NCBI RefSeq assembly: GCF_026967935.1
Contig: NZ_JAPVBL010000001.1
Span: 1 to 64,000 of the forward strand
Length of the DNA stretch: 64,000 bases
Source: Modestobacter sp. VKM Ac-2982
GTDB lineage: Bacteria > Actinomycetota > Actinomycetes > Mycobacteriales > Geodermatophilaceae
Reading direction: 5' to 3'
Made by a program: the position numbers and the translations under genes. The stretch's first letter is position 1, and each line of letters starts with the position of its first letter. Shown here piece by piece: positions 23,688-32,912 of this stretch. The notes beneath the pieces are model-generated. The model made no database searches. It was not told where the DNA came from and saw only the letters and a program-made list of their open reading frames with translations.

Positions 23688-24719
23688 GTGGAACAGCGAC
23701 CCCTGGGACGGACCGGCGTGTCCGTCAGCCACCTCTGCCTCGGCGCCATGATGTTCGGCGTCGTCGGCAACCCCGACCCCGACGAGGGCGTGCGGATCGT
23801 CCACCGCGCCCTCGACTCCGGGATCACCTTCATCGACACCGCCGACGTCTACTCGAACGGGGAGTCCGAGGAGGTCGTCGGCAAGGCCCTGACCGGCGGC
23901 CGGCGCGACGGCGTCGTCCTGGCCACCAAGGTCGGCCTGCCGTTCGGCCAGGGCCCCAACCAGCGCGGCATGTCCCGGCGCTGGATCACCGAGGCCGTGG
24001 AGAACTCGCTGCGCCGGCTGGGCACCGACTGGATCGACCTCTACCAGGTGCACCGCCTCGACCCGGCCACCGACGTCGACGAGGCACTGGGCGCGCTGTC
24101 GGACTTGGTGCACGCCGGCAAGATCCGCGCCTTCGGCGCCTCGACCGTGCCGGCGTCGGAGATCGTCGAGGCCCAGTGGACGGCCGAGCGCAGGGGCCGC
24201 GAGCGGTTCCGCACCGAGCAGCCGCCGTACTCGGTGCTCACCCGCGCCGTCGAGGTCGACGTCCTGCCGACCGCCCAGCGGTACGGGATGGGCGTGCTCA
24301 CCTACAGCCCGCTGGCCGGCGGCTGGCTGTCCGGCAAGTACCGGAAGGGCCAGGAGGTCAGCGGGCCGGGGTCGGTCGGCCGCGCCCAGCGGTTCCCCGG
24401 CGTCTTCGACGCGGCCAACCCGGCCAACGCCGCGAAGCTCGACGCGGCCGACGCCCTGGGCGCGCTCGCGGACGAGGCCGGGCTGACGATGGTGCAGCTG
24501 GCCATCGCGTTCGTCGTCCGGCACCCGGCGGTCACCGCGGCGATCGTCGGCCCACGCACGATGGATCACCTGGAGTCCTACCTGGCCGCCGACGGCGTGC
24601 AGCTGTCCGACGACGTCCTCGACCGGATCGACGCGATCGTGCCGCCCGGCCACACGGTCAACGTGGGCGACAACATGTGGGCGACGCCCGCCCTGAGCGC
24701 CGCCGCCCGCCGTCGCTGA
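23688..24719 (+). CDS. Aldo/keto reductase
   Basis: A 343-residue NADPH-dependent oxidoreductase of the aldo-keto reductase fold, close to the YajO/tas-like group. Catalytic residues are visible: Asp in FIDTADVYSNGESE (Tyr of the tetrad within DVY), Lys in VLATKVGLPFG, and His in YQVHRLDP. The GTG at 23688 with AGCGAGGAGC ribosome site gives the normal N-terminus MEQRPLGRTG; an upstream start would run through the operator. Probably derepressed by the divergent TetR protein in response to an aldehyde or ketone. Confidence 0.88.
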   Translation: MEQRPLGRTGVSVSHLCLGAMMFGVVGNPDPDEGVRIVHRALDSGITFIDTADVYSNGESEEVVGKALTGGRRDGVVLATKVGLPFGQGPNQRGMSRRWITEAVENSLRRLGTDWIDLYQVHRLDPATDVDEALGALSDLVHAGKIRAFGASTVPASEIVEAQWTAERRGRERFRTEQPPYSVLTRAVEVDVLPTAQRYGMGVLTYSPLAGGWLSGKYRKGQEVSGPGSVGRAQRFPGVFDAANPANAAKLDAADALGALADEAGLTMVQLAIAFVVRHPAVTAAIVGPRTMDHLESYLAADGVQLSDDVLDRIDAIVPPGHTVNVGDNMWATPALSAAARRR

Positions 24720-24728
24720 TCCAGCAGC

Positions 24729-24758
24729 GGTCGGGCCGGCGGCACGGCCGGCCCGACC
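24729..24758. terminator. Bidirectional terminator
   Basis: A perfect 12-bp stem GGTCGGGCCGGC (24729-24740) with its complement at 24747-24758 and a 6-nt loop lies between two convergent genes. Confidence 0.65.
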
Positions 24759-24765
24759 GCCCCGC

Positions 24766-25173
24766 TCAGTCCAGGACGGCGGTGGCCTGGACCTCGACCA
24801 AGAAGTCGGGGTCGAAGAGCACCGAGACGCCGATCAGCGAGGCCGGCGCGGCCGGGGTGACACCCAGCTCCGCCGATGCCCGGGCCACCCCGTCGAGGAA
24901 GGCGGGCATCTTGTCCAGCGTCCAGTCGACGACGAAGACGGTCATCGTGGCGACGTCGGCAAAGGACGCACCCACCTCGGCCAGGGCGGTGCCGACGTTC
25001 CGACAGGCCTGGGCGACCTGAGCGGCGAAGTCACCCACGCCCACCTTCTCGCCCGCGGCGTCGACGGCGACCTGCCCCGCGACGAACACCTGCCGCGACC
25101 CGGTCGCCACCGAGACCTGGTGGTAGACGTCTGGCGCCGGAAGACCGGCCGGGTTGACCAGGGTGATCGCCAT
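24766..25173 (-). CDS. RidA-family protein lacking the catalytic arginine
   Basis: A 135-residue YjgF/YER057c/UK114 protein. The family trimer in its archetype (RidA) hydrolyses reactive enamines and imines from PLP enzymes using an Arg near the C-terminus. Here the matching stretch reads TPAAPASLIGVSVLF, with Ser where RidA has that Arg, so it likely belongs to one of the Rid2-7 groups with a different or unknown activity. Normal length. Divergent from a TetR-like regulator. Confidence 0.82.
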   Translation of the reverse strand: MAITLVNPAGLPAPDVYHQVSVATGSRQVFVAGQVAVDAAGEKVGVGDFAAQVAQACRNVGTALAEVGASFADVATMTVFVVDWTLDKMPAFLDGVARASAELGVTPAAPASLIGVSVLFDPDFLVEVQATAVLD

Positions 25174-25220
25174 GCTGACTCCTCATCCGAGCGGCCCGGC
25201 GGATCCGGACTGGCGCTGAA

Positions 25221-25246
25221 CATAGCAGCGTTATGGCATGTACTGT
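25221..25246 (+). promoter_or_regulatory. Operator and promoter of the TetR-like gene
   Basis: CATA-N7-TATG (25221-25235) is a short dyad. A -10 TACTGT (25241-25246) lies 7 nt before the GTG at 25254, fitting leaderless transcription. The dyad may be the autorepression site. Confidence 0.38.
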
Positions 25247-25253
25247 CCAGCTC

Positions 25254-25892
25254 GTGGCCCGCCCGAAGGACCCGGCGGTCCGCACCCAGCTCATCGAGCG
25301 GGCGGCCGCCATGCTCCGGGCGCGTGAACCGATCACGCTGCGCTCGCTGGTCGCCGGCACCGGGGTGTCGACGATGGCCGTCTACACGCACTTCGAGGGC
25401 ATGGACGGGCTCTGGCAGGCGCTCCGCCAGGAGGGCTTCACCCGGCTGGGCGCGCGGTTCGCGACCGTGGCCGAGACCCCCGACCCGATACGCGACCTGA
25501 CCGCCCTGTGCGCGGCCTACCTCGACCACGCCCTCACCCACCCCGACCTGTACCGGGTGATGTTCGACGCCAGCGTCGACCTGGAGGACCTGCCGGCCGC
25601 CGACGCGACGCTGGAGCAGCTGGTCCAGGCCGCCCGCCGGTGCCGGGACGCTGGGAGGTTTCGCGCCGACGTCGTCCCGCTGGACCTGGCGATCCAGAGC
25701 TGGACCATCGGCCACGGGCTGGCGTCGCTCGTGGCCACCGGCCCGCTGCCGCCGGAGACCCTCGACCACGGCCCGTTCCTGCTCCACGCGCTGTTCACCG
25801 CCTGCGGCGACGACCCCCACGGCTGTCGCGTCTCGGTCGAGCAGGGCTGGCGCCGCCCGGCCCCCGACGACGAGCGGTCCCGCCCGGCCTGA
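25254..25892 (+). CDS. TetR-family regulator
   Basis: A 212-residue regulator with a helix-turn-helix about 27-52 (ITLRSLVAGTGVSTMAVYTHFEGMDGLW) and a TetR_C (WHG-domain-like) helical part. The GTG at 25254 begins MARPKDP, a usual N-terminus, and fits the -10 box; an ATG at 25233 would lie inside the operator dyad. Likely controls the divergent RidA-like gene and itself. Effector unknown. Confidence 0.78.
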   Translation: MARPKDPAVRTQLIERAAAMLRAREPITLRSLVAGTGVSTMAVYTHFEGMDGLWQALRQEGFTRLGARFATVAETPDPIRDLTALCAAYLDHALTHPDLYRVMFDASVDLEDLPAADATLEQLVQAARRCRDAGRFRADVVPLDLAIQSWTIGHGLASLVATGPLPPETLDHGPFLLHALFTACGDDPHGCRVSVEQGWRRPAPDDERSRPA

Positions 25893-25909
25893 CATCCGCG
25901 GGGGCCGGC

Positions 25910-26374
25910 CTACCTGGCCGGGTCCAGGAAGCGGTCGAAGACCCAGCCGGTGCCTTGCGCCTGCACGTACTTGTCCACCACGTCCACGAGGGCCTCCTTC
26001 GCCGACCACTGCCACGGGCGGTACAACCCGAGCGCGGTGTTCAGTGCGACGTCTCCGACGTAGACCAGGCCGAAGACGGTGTTGACGGCCCTCTGGCCTC
26101 GGAGCCCCCGGGCCGCGGCGATGCCGTAGGCCGAGCCCCACATGGTGCCGAGCGCGACGTGGGTGACCCAGTTCAGCCGGCGCAGGCCGGAGGGTGAGCT
26201 CGCCTGCGCCGGGGTCACCTTCTCCGCGAAACGGGCCGGCGCGACGCTCTCACCTCGCTTGGTGAGTGGCATCTCGATGCACTTCTGGAAGGCCGTCATG
26301 ACGACGGTCCCGCCGATGCCCGCAAGGACGCCGCGCAGGACCGTGTCCCGGGTCGTTGTCTTCTTCTTCCGCAT
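25910..26374 (-). CDS. Small membrane protein of unknown function
   Basis: A 154-residue protein starting with a basic MRKKKTTTRD and a first hydrophobic segment GVLAGIGGTVVMTAFQ. Two or three more hydrophobic stretches follow (ALGTMWGSAYGIAAARG; NTVFGLVYVGDVALNTALGLY). The layout recalls DUF1440/YagU-type inner-membrane proteins, but I am not confident of that match. It is convergent with the TetR gene. No function can be given. Confidence 0.6.
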   Translation of the reverse strand: MRKKKTTTRDTVLRGVLAGIGGTVVMTAFQKCIEMPLTKRGESVAPARFAEKVTPAQASSPSGLRRLNWVTHVALGTMWGSAYGIAAARGLRGQRAVNTVFGLVYVGDVALNTALGLYRPWQWSAKEALVDVVDKYVQAQGTGWVFDRFLDPAR

Positions 26375-26493
26375 GGTCGGGCGCGTACCCGGAGGGGTCG
26401 CCCCGACACGGCCGACCCCGATGTCCCGCACCTGCGGGGAGAAGCCGTGACGAACCGGTTCCGGCGGCGGGCGGGGCTGCCGATGACCAGAGC

Positions 26494-26850
26494 ATGAGCA
26501 TCCACGCTGCCGCCGAGCACCTCGCCATCGACGTGCAGGCCATCGAGGAGATGGCCACCGCCGTCCTGGCGTCCATCGCGCGCATCCACACCGACGGCCT
26601 GGCCGCGGTCGCCACCATCGCGGAGAACCCCGCATCGGTCCGGATGCCGCTGCCCGAGGCAGCAGCCCCGGTGGCCGAGCCGGTCCGCGCCGTGGAGCCC
26701 CAGGCAACCGAGACCCCGGCGGCCGAGTCCGAGCCCGAGCCCGAGCCCGAGCCCGTCCAGGTCATCCGGGCGGCGCCGCCGCTCCCGCCCCGAGGTCGGC
26801 ACCTGGCCGAGGCCCTCACCGACCAGCTCCCCGTCCAGCACGCCGCCTGA
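26494..26850 (+). CDS. Small protein of unknown function, paralogue of the gene at 4266
   Basis: A 118-residue protein. Its helix VLASIARIHTDGLAAVATIAE matches the helix in the 82-residue protein at 4266. The middle is rich in Pro, Glu and Ala with a repeated EPEPEPEP tract (about 79-88), suggesting a disordered linker, and the end has PRGRHLAEALTDQL. No signal peptide. The ATG at 26494 is preferred because the upstream part of the frame is Arg/Pro-rich noise. Confidence 0.55.
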   Translation: MSIHAAAEHLAIDVQAIEEMATAVLASIARIHTDGLAAVATIAENPASVRMPLPEAAAPVAEPVRAVEPQATETPAAESEPEPEPEPVQVIRAAPPLPPRGRHLAEALTDQLPVQHAA

Positions 26851-26901
26851 TCCGCACAGCGCTGTGCGCTGACCACAGGACCGTCCCGTCCGGCCTCACA
26901 G

Positions 26902-27555
26902 TCAGCCGACGGTGACGTCGCCCGCCGGCACCTCGACGTGGTAGCCGAGGTCGGTCAGCGCCGCCGCCTGGTCGGCGGGCAGCGACAGGCCCTCGACGAA
27001 GCCGTCGGCGTTCGGCACGACCTCGCCGGTGAAGGAGACCAGGTCGCCCGGGTTGACGTTCACCGGGGACTCACCCGGCTCGACCAGCTGGACCCAGATC
27101 CGGGCCTGCTCGGTGCCGATCCAGAAGCCCTCGTCCGTGGGGACTGCCAGCACCGGGACGAGGGTGGCCACGGCCGGGTCGGCGGGCAGCTCGGCCAGCG
27201 CGGCCTGGGGGTCCGCCTCGATCAGCAGCGGCGGGATCGCCACGCCACCGGCCACGAACGACCCCGGCACGGCGGCGGCCGCATCACCGGTGCCGCCGGC
27301 GGCCTCGCCCTCCCCCTCCTCCACCGCCCCGGGGTCGTCCAGGACCCCGGTGTCCCCCTGGGCCTCGGTGTCCTCCTCGAGGAGCTCGGCCTCCTCGTTG
27401 TAGAGGTCGACGGCGGTGACGCCGTCCCCCTCTTCCGCACCGCACCCGGTGAGGACCAGGGCGAGCGCAGCGGCACCGGTGACGGGCACCGAGACGAGGC
27501 GGCTGCGCCGACCCGGTCGGGTGGAGGACGAGCGGGACAGGGTGGACGTGCGCAT
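26902..27555 (-). CDS. Lipoprotein of unknown function with C-terminal OB-like domain
   Basis: A 217-residue lipoprotein: basic N-terminus, hydrophobic stretch and lipobox LTGC (about 34-37), then an acidic, low-complexity linker (about 40-90) and a folded C-terminal part. That part (DEGFWIGTEQARIWVQLV... NPGDLVSFTGEVV) looks like a small beta domain and is similar in layout to the end of the protein at 62799 (EAFFVGPEAGQTIMVRLQ... EGDTVSFSGTLEE). No function known. A GAGGAG ribosome site precedes the ATG. Confidence 0.7.
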   Translation of the reverse strand: MRTSTLSRSSSTRPGRRSRLVSVPVTGAAALALVLTGCGAEEGDGVTAVDLYNEEAELLEEDTEAQGDTGVLDDPGAVEEGEGEAAGGTGDAAAAVPGSFVAGGVAIPPLLIEADPQAALAELPADPAVATLVPVLAVPTDEGFWIGTEQARIWVQLVEPGESPVNVNPGDLVSFTGEVVPNADGFVEGLSLPADQAAALTDLGYHVEVPAGDVTVG

Positions 27556-27739
27556 GACGGTCTCCTCACCAGGCCGTGCCGGCCCGGGATGTCGTGTGTC
27601 GGCCCGTGGCGACCGCCGCTCGTGGGTCGAGCGGCCCGCAACACCGTGTTGCCCACCGGATCGGCTCCTGCACGACGCCGGCCTCGACCGTCACCCGATC
27701 GAGACCTGCCCCGCGCGGGCGGCGCGGGCGCACCACGGT

Positions 27740-27782
27740 GCGCTGACCGGGGTCGTCCGGCGTGGGACACCCCGGTCAGCGC
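27740..27782 (-). terminator. Terminator of the ABC transporter-aminotransferase operon
   Basis: GCGCTGACCGGGGT (27740-27753) and its perfect complement (27769-27782) form a 14-bp stem 13 nt past the aminotransferase stop. The rest of 27556-27739 shows no gene. Confidence 0.65.
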
Positions 27783-27795
27783 GCAGCCGCGGCCG

Positions 27796-28914
27796 TCAGG
27801 CCTGGGCGGCCGTCACACCGAGGGAGGCCAGGGCGTCGTCCACCCGGTCGAGCGCGGCCGGGGCCGTCGTCGCGTGCACGCTGAGCCGCACCCGCTCGCC
27901 GTGCCGGGTGCAGGTGACCCCGGCCCGGCCCAGCGCAGCGTGCAGCTCCGCGCCGTCCACGCCTGGCACCCGGAACGCCACGATCCCGGCTCGGGAGGCC
28001 GGCTCCCGGGCCGACGTGACGACCACGCCGCGCCGGTCCAGCAGGTCCAGCAGCTCGTCGACCCCGCCCGCGATCCGGGCCGCGACGCAGCGCACGCCGG
28101 CGGACTCCAGCAGCTCCAGCCCGGCGGCCAGGCACGCCTGCGCCACCGGGCTGGTGTTCGTGGTGCTGAACCGGGCCGCGCCCGGGGCCAGCGGGTGCTC
28201 GGCGCCGTCGTAGTCGGTGGCGTCCTGCACCCCGGTCCAGCCGGCCAGCAGCGGGTCCAGCCGCTCCAGGGCCCGGTCGGACACCGCCACCACCCCGGTG
28301 CTCCAACCGCTGCGCAGCCACTTCTGCCCACCGGCGACCAGCACGTCGGCTGCGGTCCAGTCGACGTCGACCGCGCCGAGGCCCTGGATCGCGTCCACGA
28401 CCAGCAGCCGCTCCCCCAGCACCTCGCGCAGTCCGGACAGGTCGGCCCGGAAGCCGGTGGCGAAGTCGACCGCGCTGACCACCAGCGCCGCCGCGTCCGG
28501 GGCGGCTCGGACGACGTCCGGCGTCACCGGCCCGGCCGGCAGCGGGACGACGTCCAGCCGCCCGGCCGACTCCGCCCGCCACCAGGGGTAGAGGTTCGCC
28601 GGGAACTCCGCCGGGCTGACCAGCACCGGCCCGCGGACCGCGAACGCCGCCTGGAACAACCCGGCCGAGGTGCTCGGCGAGTAGGCGACGTTGCCCGGCG
28701 GGAAGCCGAGCAGCCGGGACGCCGCGGCCAGCGCCCGGCCCTCGGCGCCCATCAGCTCGTCGACGGTGCCCAGCCCCGCGGCCGACACCGCGGCCAGCGC
28801 CGCGGTGCCGGCCTCGACCACCGGCCGGGACGGCGGGCCGACCCGGGCGAAGTCCAGGTAGCCCTCCTCCTCGGCGAAGGCGGACAGGTAGGCCGAGAGA
28901 CGAGCAGGGTTCAC
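27796..28914 (-). CDS. Class V aminotransferase (cysteine desulfurase-like fold)
   Basis: A 372-residue PLP enzyme of the class V family. The PLP lysine is in [15 protein letters not shown] (about 183) and the cofactor Asp in [15 protein letters not shown] (about 165). [13 protein letters not shown] contacts the phosphate. It lacks the mobile Cys loop of true cysteine desulfurases, so it may be a lyase or transaminase acting on an amino acid. Its GTG start overlaps the ABC ATPase stop by 4 nt, so it is co-translated with a polar amino-acid importer and probably processes the imported compound. Confidence 0.78.
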   Translation of the reverse strand: MNPARLSAYLSAFAEEEGYLDFARVGPPSRPVVEAGTAALAAVSAAGLGTVDELMGAEGRALAAASRLLGFPPGNVAYSPSTSAGLFQAAFAVRGPVLVSPAEFPANLYPWWRAESAGRLDVVPLPAGPVTPDVVRAAPDAAALVVSAVDFATGFRADLSGLREVLGERLLVVDAIQGLGAVDVDWTAADVLVAGGQKWLRSGWSTGVVAVSDRALERLDPLLAGWTGVQDATDYDGAEHPLAPGAARFSTTNTSPVAQACLAAGLELLESAGVRCVAARIAGGVDELLDLLDRRGVVVTSAREPASRAGIVAFRVPGVDGAELHAALGRAGVTCTRHGERVRLSVHATTAPAALDRVDDALASLGVTAAQA

Positions 28915-29708
28915 GCGGTCACCCGGGCCAGGAACGCACGGGTGCGCTCGTGCTGCGGCGCGCCGATCACCTGCTCCGGCGGCCCCTCCTCGACCACCAC
29001 CCCGCCGGCCATGAAGACGACGTGGTCGGCGACCTCGCGGGCGAAGGAGATCTCGTGGGTCACGACGATCATCGTCATCCCCTCCCGCGCCAGCTCGGTC
29101 ATCACCGCCAGCACCTCCCCGACCAGCTCGGGGTCCAGCGCGCTCGTCGGCTCGTCGAACAGCAGCAGCTTGGGCCGCATCGCCAGCGCCCGGGCGATCG
29201 CCACCCGCTGCTGCTGCCCGCCGGAGAGCCGGTCGGGGTAGGTGTCGACCTTGTCGCCCAGCCCCACCCGCTCCAGCAGCTCCCGGGCGTAGGCCTCCGC
29301 CTCCCGCCGCGGGACGCCGCGCACCTGCACCGGGCCCTCGGTCACGTTCGCCAGCACGGTGCGGTGCGGGAAGAGGTTGAACCGCTGGAACACCATGCCG
29401 ATCTCCGCGCGCTGCCGGGCGACGTCCTTCTCCCGCAGCTCGTGCAGCCGGTCGCCGTCGTGCCGGAAGCCGATCGGCACGCCGTCCACCCAGATCTCGC
29501 CGCCGTCGGCGGCCTCGAGGTGGTTCACGCAGCGCAGCAGCGTGCTCTTGCCCGCCCCCGAGGCCCCGAGCAGGACGACGACCTGCCCGCGCCGCACCGT
29601 GAGGTCGACGCCGCGGAGCACCTCCAGCGAGCCGTAGTGCTTGCGCAGCCCGCGGGCGCGGACGAGCACCTCGCCCTGCGCCACCCCCTCGCCCACTGCG
29701 GCGCTCAC
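28911..29708 (-). CDS. Polar amino-acid ABC transporter ATP-binding protein
   Basis: A 265-residue ATPase. Walker A is GASGAGKST (about 45-53), the Q-loop is in [12 protein letters not shown], the signature is [15 protein letters not shown] and Walker B is [14 protein letters not shown], all typical of GlnQ/HisP-type importers. The chosen GTG overlaps the permease stop by 4 nt. It energises uptake with the permease and lipoprotein encoded just upstream. Confidence 0.92.
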   Translation of the reverse strand: MSAAVGEGVAQGEVLVRARGLRKHYGSLEVLRGVDLTVRRGQVVVLLGASGAGKSTLLRCVNHLEAADGGEIWVDGVPIGFRHDGDRLHELREKDVARQRAEIGMVFQRFNLFPHRTVLANVTEGPVQVRGVPRREAEAYARELLERVGLGDKVDTYPDRLSGGQQQRVAIARALAMRPKLLLFDEPTSALDPELVGEVLAVMTELAREGMTMIVVTHEISFAREVADHVVFMAGGVVVEEGPPEQVIGAPQHERTRAFLARVTA

Positions 29709-30661
29709 CGGGAGCTCCGCATGAACGGCGGGGTGCGCAGCGAGCCGCCGACCTTGGCCCACACCGACCCGCGGGTGCCCGTGGGCCGGATCGAGGCGTT
29801 GTAGTGCCGTTCCAGGTAGTACTGCCCGACGTTGGCCACGCTCACCACCACCATGTACCAGACGGCCACGGCCAGCAGCGTCTCCATGACCGCGAGGCTG
29901 CGGCTGGAGAGCGCGTTGGCGGCGTGGATGAGCTCGGTGAAGCCGATGACCGAGGCGATCGACGTCCCCTTGAGCATGTTGATGAAGTCGTTGCCGGTCG
30001 GCGGGATGATCACCCGCATCGCCTGCGGCAGCACGACCCGGCTCAGCACCTTCGCCGGCGACATCCCGATCGACTTCGCCGCCTCGGTCTGCCCCCGGTC
30101 GACGCTGGTCAGCCCGGCCCGGACGATCTCGGCCATGTAGGCGCTCTCGTTGAGCCCGAGCCCCAGCAACGCGGCCAGGAAGCCGGTCATGATCACGTTC
30201 GCCGGCTGGTCGAGCAGGTAGGCGTCGGTGAACGGGATCGGGATGGAGAAGGTCGGGAAGACCAGCGCGATGTTGTACCAGAGCAGGATCTGCAGCAGCA
30301 CCGGCAGACCGCGGAACACCCAGATGTAGGCCCAGGAGACCCAGCGCAGCACCGGGTTGGCCGAGGTCCGCATCAGCGCCACGATCGTGCCGAGGACGAT
30401 CGCCCCGGCCTGGGCGACCACCGCCAGCACGATGGTGTCGACCAGCCCCTCCAGGATCACGTCCTGGGTGAGCAGCGCCGGGATGCTGGCGTAGTCGATG
30501 TCCCCCCGCGAGATCGCCTGGAACAGCAGCCCCAGCACCGCGAGGACGGCCAGCCCGGCGACCACGCGCCCCCAGTGCCGGATCCGCACCTGGGGCAGCA
30601 GCTCGCCGTCCCCCGGTGCGTCGACCGGCCTGGTCAGCGCCGCGCCGGCGCGGTCAGCCAC
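29705..30661 (-). CDS. Polar amino-acid ABC transporter permease
   Basis: A 318-residue inner-membrane permease of the HisM/GlnP type. Several transmembrane helices lie between about 32 and 285. The EAA loop reads [29 protein letters not shown] (about 205-233). The GTG start overlaps the lipoprotein gene by 8 nt. A single permease gene implies a homodimer. Likely substrate: an amino acid or amino-acid-like compound. Confidence 0.9.
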   Translation of the reverse strand: MADRAGAALTRPVDAPGDGELLPQVRIRHWGRVVAGLAVLAVLGLLFQAISRGDIDYASIPALLTQDVILEGLVDTIVLAVVAQAGAIVLGTIVALMRTSANPVLRWVSWAYIWVFRGLPVLLQILLWYNIALVFPTFSIPIPFTDAYLLDQPANVIMTGFLAALLGLGLNESAYMAEIVRAGLTSVDRGQTEAAKSIGMSPAKVLSRVVLPQAMRVIIPPTGNDFINMLKGTSIASVIGFTELIHAANALSSRSLAVMETLLAVAVWYMVVVSVANVGQYYLERHYNASIRPTGTRGSVWAKVGGSLRTPPFMRSSR

Positions 30662-31604
30662 CGTTGACGGTCGCCTGGTCGACCGCGCCGGAGGTGACGT
30701 CCCACGCCTCGAGGATCTCGTCGTAGGTGCCGTCGTCGATCAGCGACTGCAGCGCCTGCTGGATGGCGTCGCGCAGCGCGGCGTCGTCCTTGTTGAGCCC
30801 GATGCCGTACGGACCGCCGTTGATCGGGTCCTGGTCGACGGTCTCGAAGTACTCGCCGTCGCCGGCGGTCTGGGAGATGTAGACGGCGGTGGGCAGGTCG
30901 TTCAGGATCGCGTCGACCCGGCCGGTGCGCAGCTGGGTCTGGTTCTGCGAGTCGCTCGGGGTGGCGGTGACCTCCAGCGGCTCCTCGCCGTTCGCCTCGC
31001 ACTCGGCGGACTGCTCGGCGGCGAAGTCCTCCTGCGTCGTCCCCTGGACGACGGCGATCGCCTGGCCGCAGAGGTCGGCGCTGGCCTCGATCCCGGCGGG
31101 GTTGCCCTTCTGCACCATGATCGTGATGCCCGACTCGAAGTAGTCGACGAAGTCGATCGACTCCTGCCGCTCCGGGGTGTCGTTCATCCCGGCGATCGTG
31201 GCGTCGACCCGGCCGGTCTGCAGGCCGGTGATCAGCGAGTCGAAGGCCATGTCGGAGTACTCGACGTCCAGGCCGAGCTTGTTGCCGATCGCGGTGATGA
31301 TGTCGACCTCGAAGCCGACCGGGGTGGACCCGTCCTCGGCGTAGAAGTTGTTCGGCGGCGACTGCACGTTCGACCCGATGGACAGCGAGGCCAGGTCCGC
31401 CGGCAGGCCCTCGGCCAGGGCGGCGTCCTCGCTGACCCCGCCGACGATGTCGCTGGTGTCGGGCACCGCGGAGTCGGTGGAGCCCTCGGCGGCCGGCTCG
31501 GCGGCCGCGGACTCGTCGTCGCTCCCGCCGCAGCCGGCCAGCAGCAGGGCGGTGGTGAGCGCGACCGGGACGGCGGCGCGGACGGAGAGGCGGGTGCGGG
31601 ACAT
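30654..31604 (-). CDS. Amino-acid ABC transporter substrate-binding lipoprotein
   Basis: A 316-residue SBP_bac_3 protein. The lipobox is LLAGC (about 20-24), followed by an acidic linker. Family blocks include PVGFEVDIITAIGNKLGLDVEY and GLQTGRVDATIAGMNDTPERQ. The conserved Arg-Asp pair for alpha-amino-acid binding is not clearly recognisable by eye. It is 29 bp after the LacI gene and heads the transport operon. Confidence 0.9.
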   Translation of the reverse strand: MSRTRLSVRAAVPVALTTALLLAGCGGSDDESAAAEPAAEGSTDSAVPDTSDIVGGVSEDAALAEGLPADLASLSIGSNVQSPPNNFYAEDGSTPVGFEVDIITAIGNKLGLDVEYSDMAFDSLITGLQTGRVDATIAGMNDTPERQESIDFVDYFESGITIMVQKGNPAGIEASADLCGQAIAVVQGTTQEDFAAEQSAECEANGEEPLEVTATPSDSQNQTQLRTGRVDAILNDLPTAVYISQTAGDGEYFETVDQDPINGGPYGIGLNKDDAALRDAIQQALQSLIDDGTYDEILEAWDVTSGAVDQATVNGG

Positions 31605-31633
31605 GGGCTGCTCCTGGAGGTCGGGACGGGCGG

Positions 31634-32713
31634 TCATCGGTCGTTCCTGACGGGTGGTGCGGACGCGCCGTCCGGCGGCGGACTGGACCGCCGGACGACG
31701 AGACGGGTGGGGACGACGACCGAGCGGGGCGGCAGGGTCGGCGTGGCGAGCCGCTCGAACAGCAGGTCGACCGCGGCCGAGCCGATGCCGGCGGCGTCCT
31801 GGGCGACCGTGGTGAGCGGCGGGTCGAGGAGGTCGGCCAGGTCCAGCTCGTCGAAGCCGACGTGCGCCGGGCGCGGGCCGGTGCGCTCGTGCAGGTGGTG
31901 CAGCAGGGCGACGCTGGCCCGGTTGTTGCCGGTCACCACGGCGGTGACCCCGGCCGCGGCCCAGCCGGAGACCGCGGCGGCGATCCGCTCGGGGGTCAGC
32001 GCACCGAGGGAGACCAGCCCGTCGGTGCCCAGCCCACGCTCGGCGCAGGCGGCGAGGTAGCCGTCGCGGCGCTGGCGGGAGGTCCAGAACCGCTCGTCGT
32101 CGCCGAGGTAGGCGATCGACCGGTGTCCCCGCTCGGCCAGGTGGTGCACGGCCGAGGCGATGCCGCCGGCGTTGTCCGACAGCACCTCGTCGGTGCCGTG
32201 GTCGGCGCTGGGCCGGTCGAGCAGCACCGCCGGGACGTCGGGCGGCAGGTTGGCGGTGAGCACCTCGTCGCCGACCAGGTTCGGGGCGATGAGCAGGCCG
32301 TCGACCCGGCGGGCGGCGAAGGCCTGCACCAGCCGGCCGGCGCGCTCGGCGTCCCCGTCGGCGGAGCCGGTGAGCAGCAGGTACCCGTGCTCGCGGGCCC
32401 GGCGCTCCACCCCTGCGGTGAGCGCAGCGTAGAACGGGCCGGCGAGGTCCTCGAGGACCAGGCCGATGCTGGCGGTGCTGGTGCCGCGGCGCAGGTGGCT
32501 GGCGCCGTCGTGCCGGCGGAAGCCCAGCTCGGCGATCGCCCGCTGCACCCGCTCGATCGTCTCGGGACGGACGCCGGGCTCGGCGTTCACCACCCGGCTG
32601 ACGGTCTTCTGCGAGGTGCCGGCGGCGCGGGCGACGTCGACCATCGTGGGCAGCCGACCGAGCGCCCGGCCGGCGCCCGGACCTGCGACGACATCCGATG
32701 ACAACGTAGTCAT
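31634..32713 (-). CDS. LacI-family regulator of the amino-acid importer operon
   Basis: A 359-residue regulator with the LacI helix-turn-helix (TMVDVARAAGTSQKTVSRVVN, about residues 23-43) and a periplasmic-binding-protein-like effector domain ending with VVPTRLVVRRS. Start choice is uncertain: in-frame ATGs at 32713 and 32749 each lie at the edge of an identical 16-bp palindrome, which must be operators, so either the operators are translated or the start is at a downstream ATG just before the helix-turn-helix. It precedes the importer genes on the same strand and probably represses the whole operon. Confidence 0.82.
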   Translation of the reverse strand: MTTLSSDVVAGPGAGRALGRLPTMVDVARAAGTSQKTVSRVVNAEPGVRPETIERVQRAIAELGFRRHDGASHLRRGTSTASIGLVLEDLAGPFYAALTAGVERRAREHGYLLLTGSADGDAERAGRLVQAFAARRVDGLLIAPNLVGDEVLTANLPPDVPAVLLDRPSADHGTDEVLSDNAGGIASAVHHLAERGHRSIAYLGDDERFWTSRQRRDGYLAACAERGLGTDGLVSLGALTPERIAAAVSGWAAAGVTAVVTGNNRASVALLHHLHERTGPRPAHVGFDELDLADLLDPPLTTVAQDAAGIGSAAVDLLFERLATPTLPPRSVVVPTRLVVRRSSPPPDGASAPPVRNDR

Positions 32714-32749
32714 TGACTCGTCGGGCGGTCCCGATGACAACGTAGTCAT
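32698..32749. promoter_or_regulatory. Two identical palindromic operators at the LacI gene start
   Basis: ATGACAACGTAGTCAT occurs at 32698-32713 and 32734-32749, exactly 36 bp apart. Each is a palindrome (ATGAC-N6-GTCAT) with the CG centre usual for LacI-family sites. They overlap the possible start codons. Confidence 0.7.
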
Positions 32750-32912
32750 GCGGGGGATCGTCGGGGTGACGACGACCACATGTCAAGGGGCTGAACGGTC
32801 CGCAACCGTTCCGTGACCACGCCCGGCCGCCCGGCCTGCCGTAGCGCGCTGGTCCTCGGTCCGCCGCACGGGACGCGACGATCAGCGCCCGACGGCGCCA
32901 CCCTGGTGAGGG

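Noticed and set aside
26701..26760. GAGCCC tandem repeat as a functional repeat or CRISPR
   Set aside because: It is a short codon repeat encoding Glu-Pro in a linker; no spacer-repeat pattern occurs anywhere in the window.
27796..28914. Cysteine desulfurase for iron-sulfur cluster assembly
   Set aside because: No active-site Cys loop, no suf/isc genes, and it is coupled to an amino-acid importer.
28950..29804. Plus-strand frame opposite the ABC ATPase
   Set aside because: Antisense shadow; the minus-strand product has all ABC motifs.
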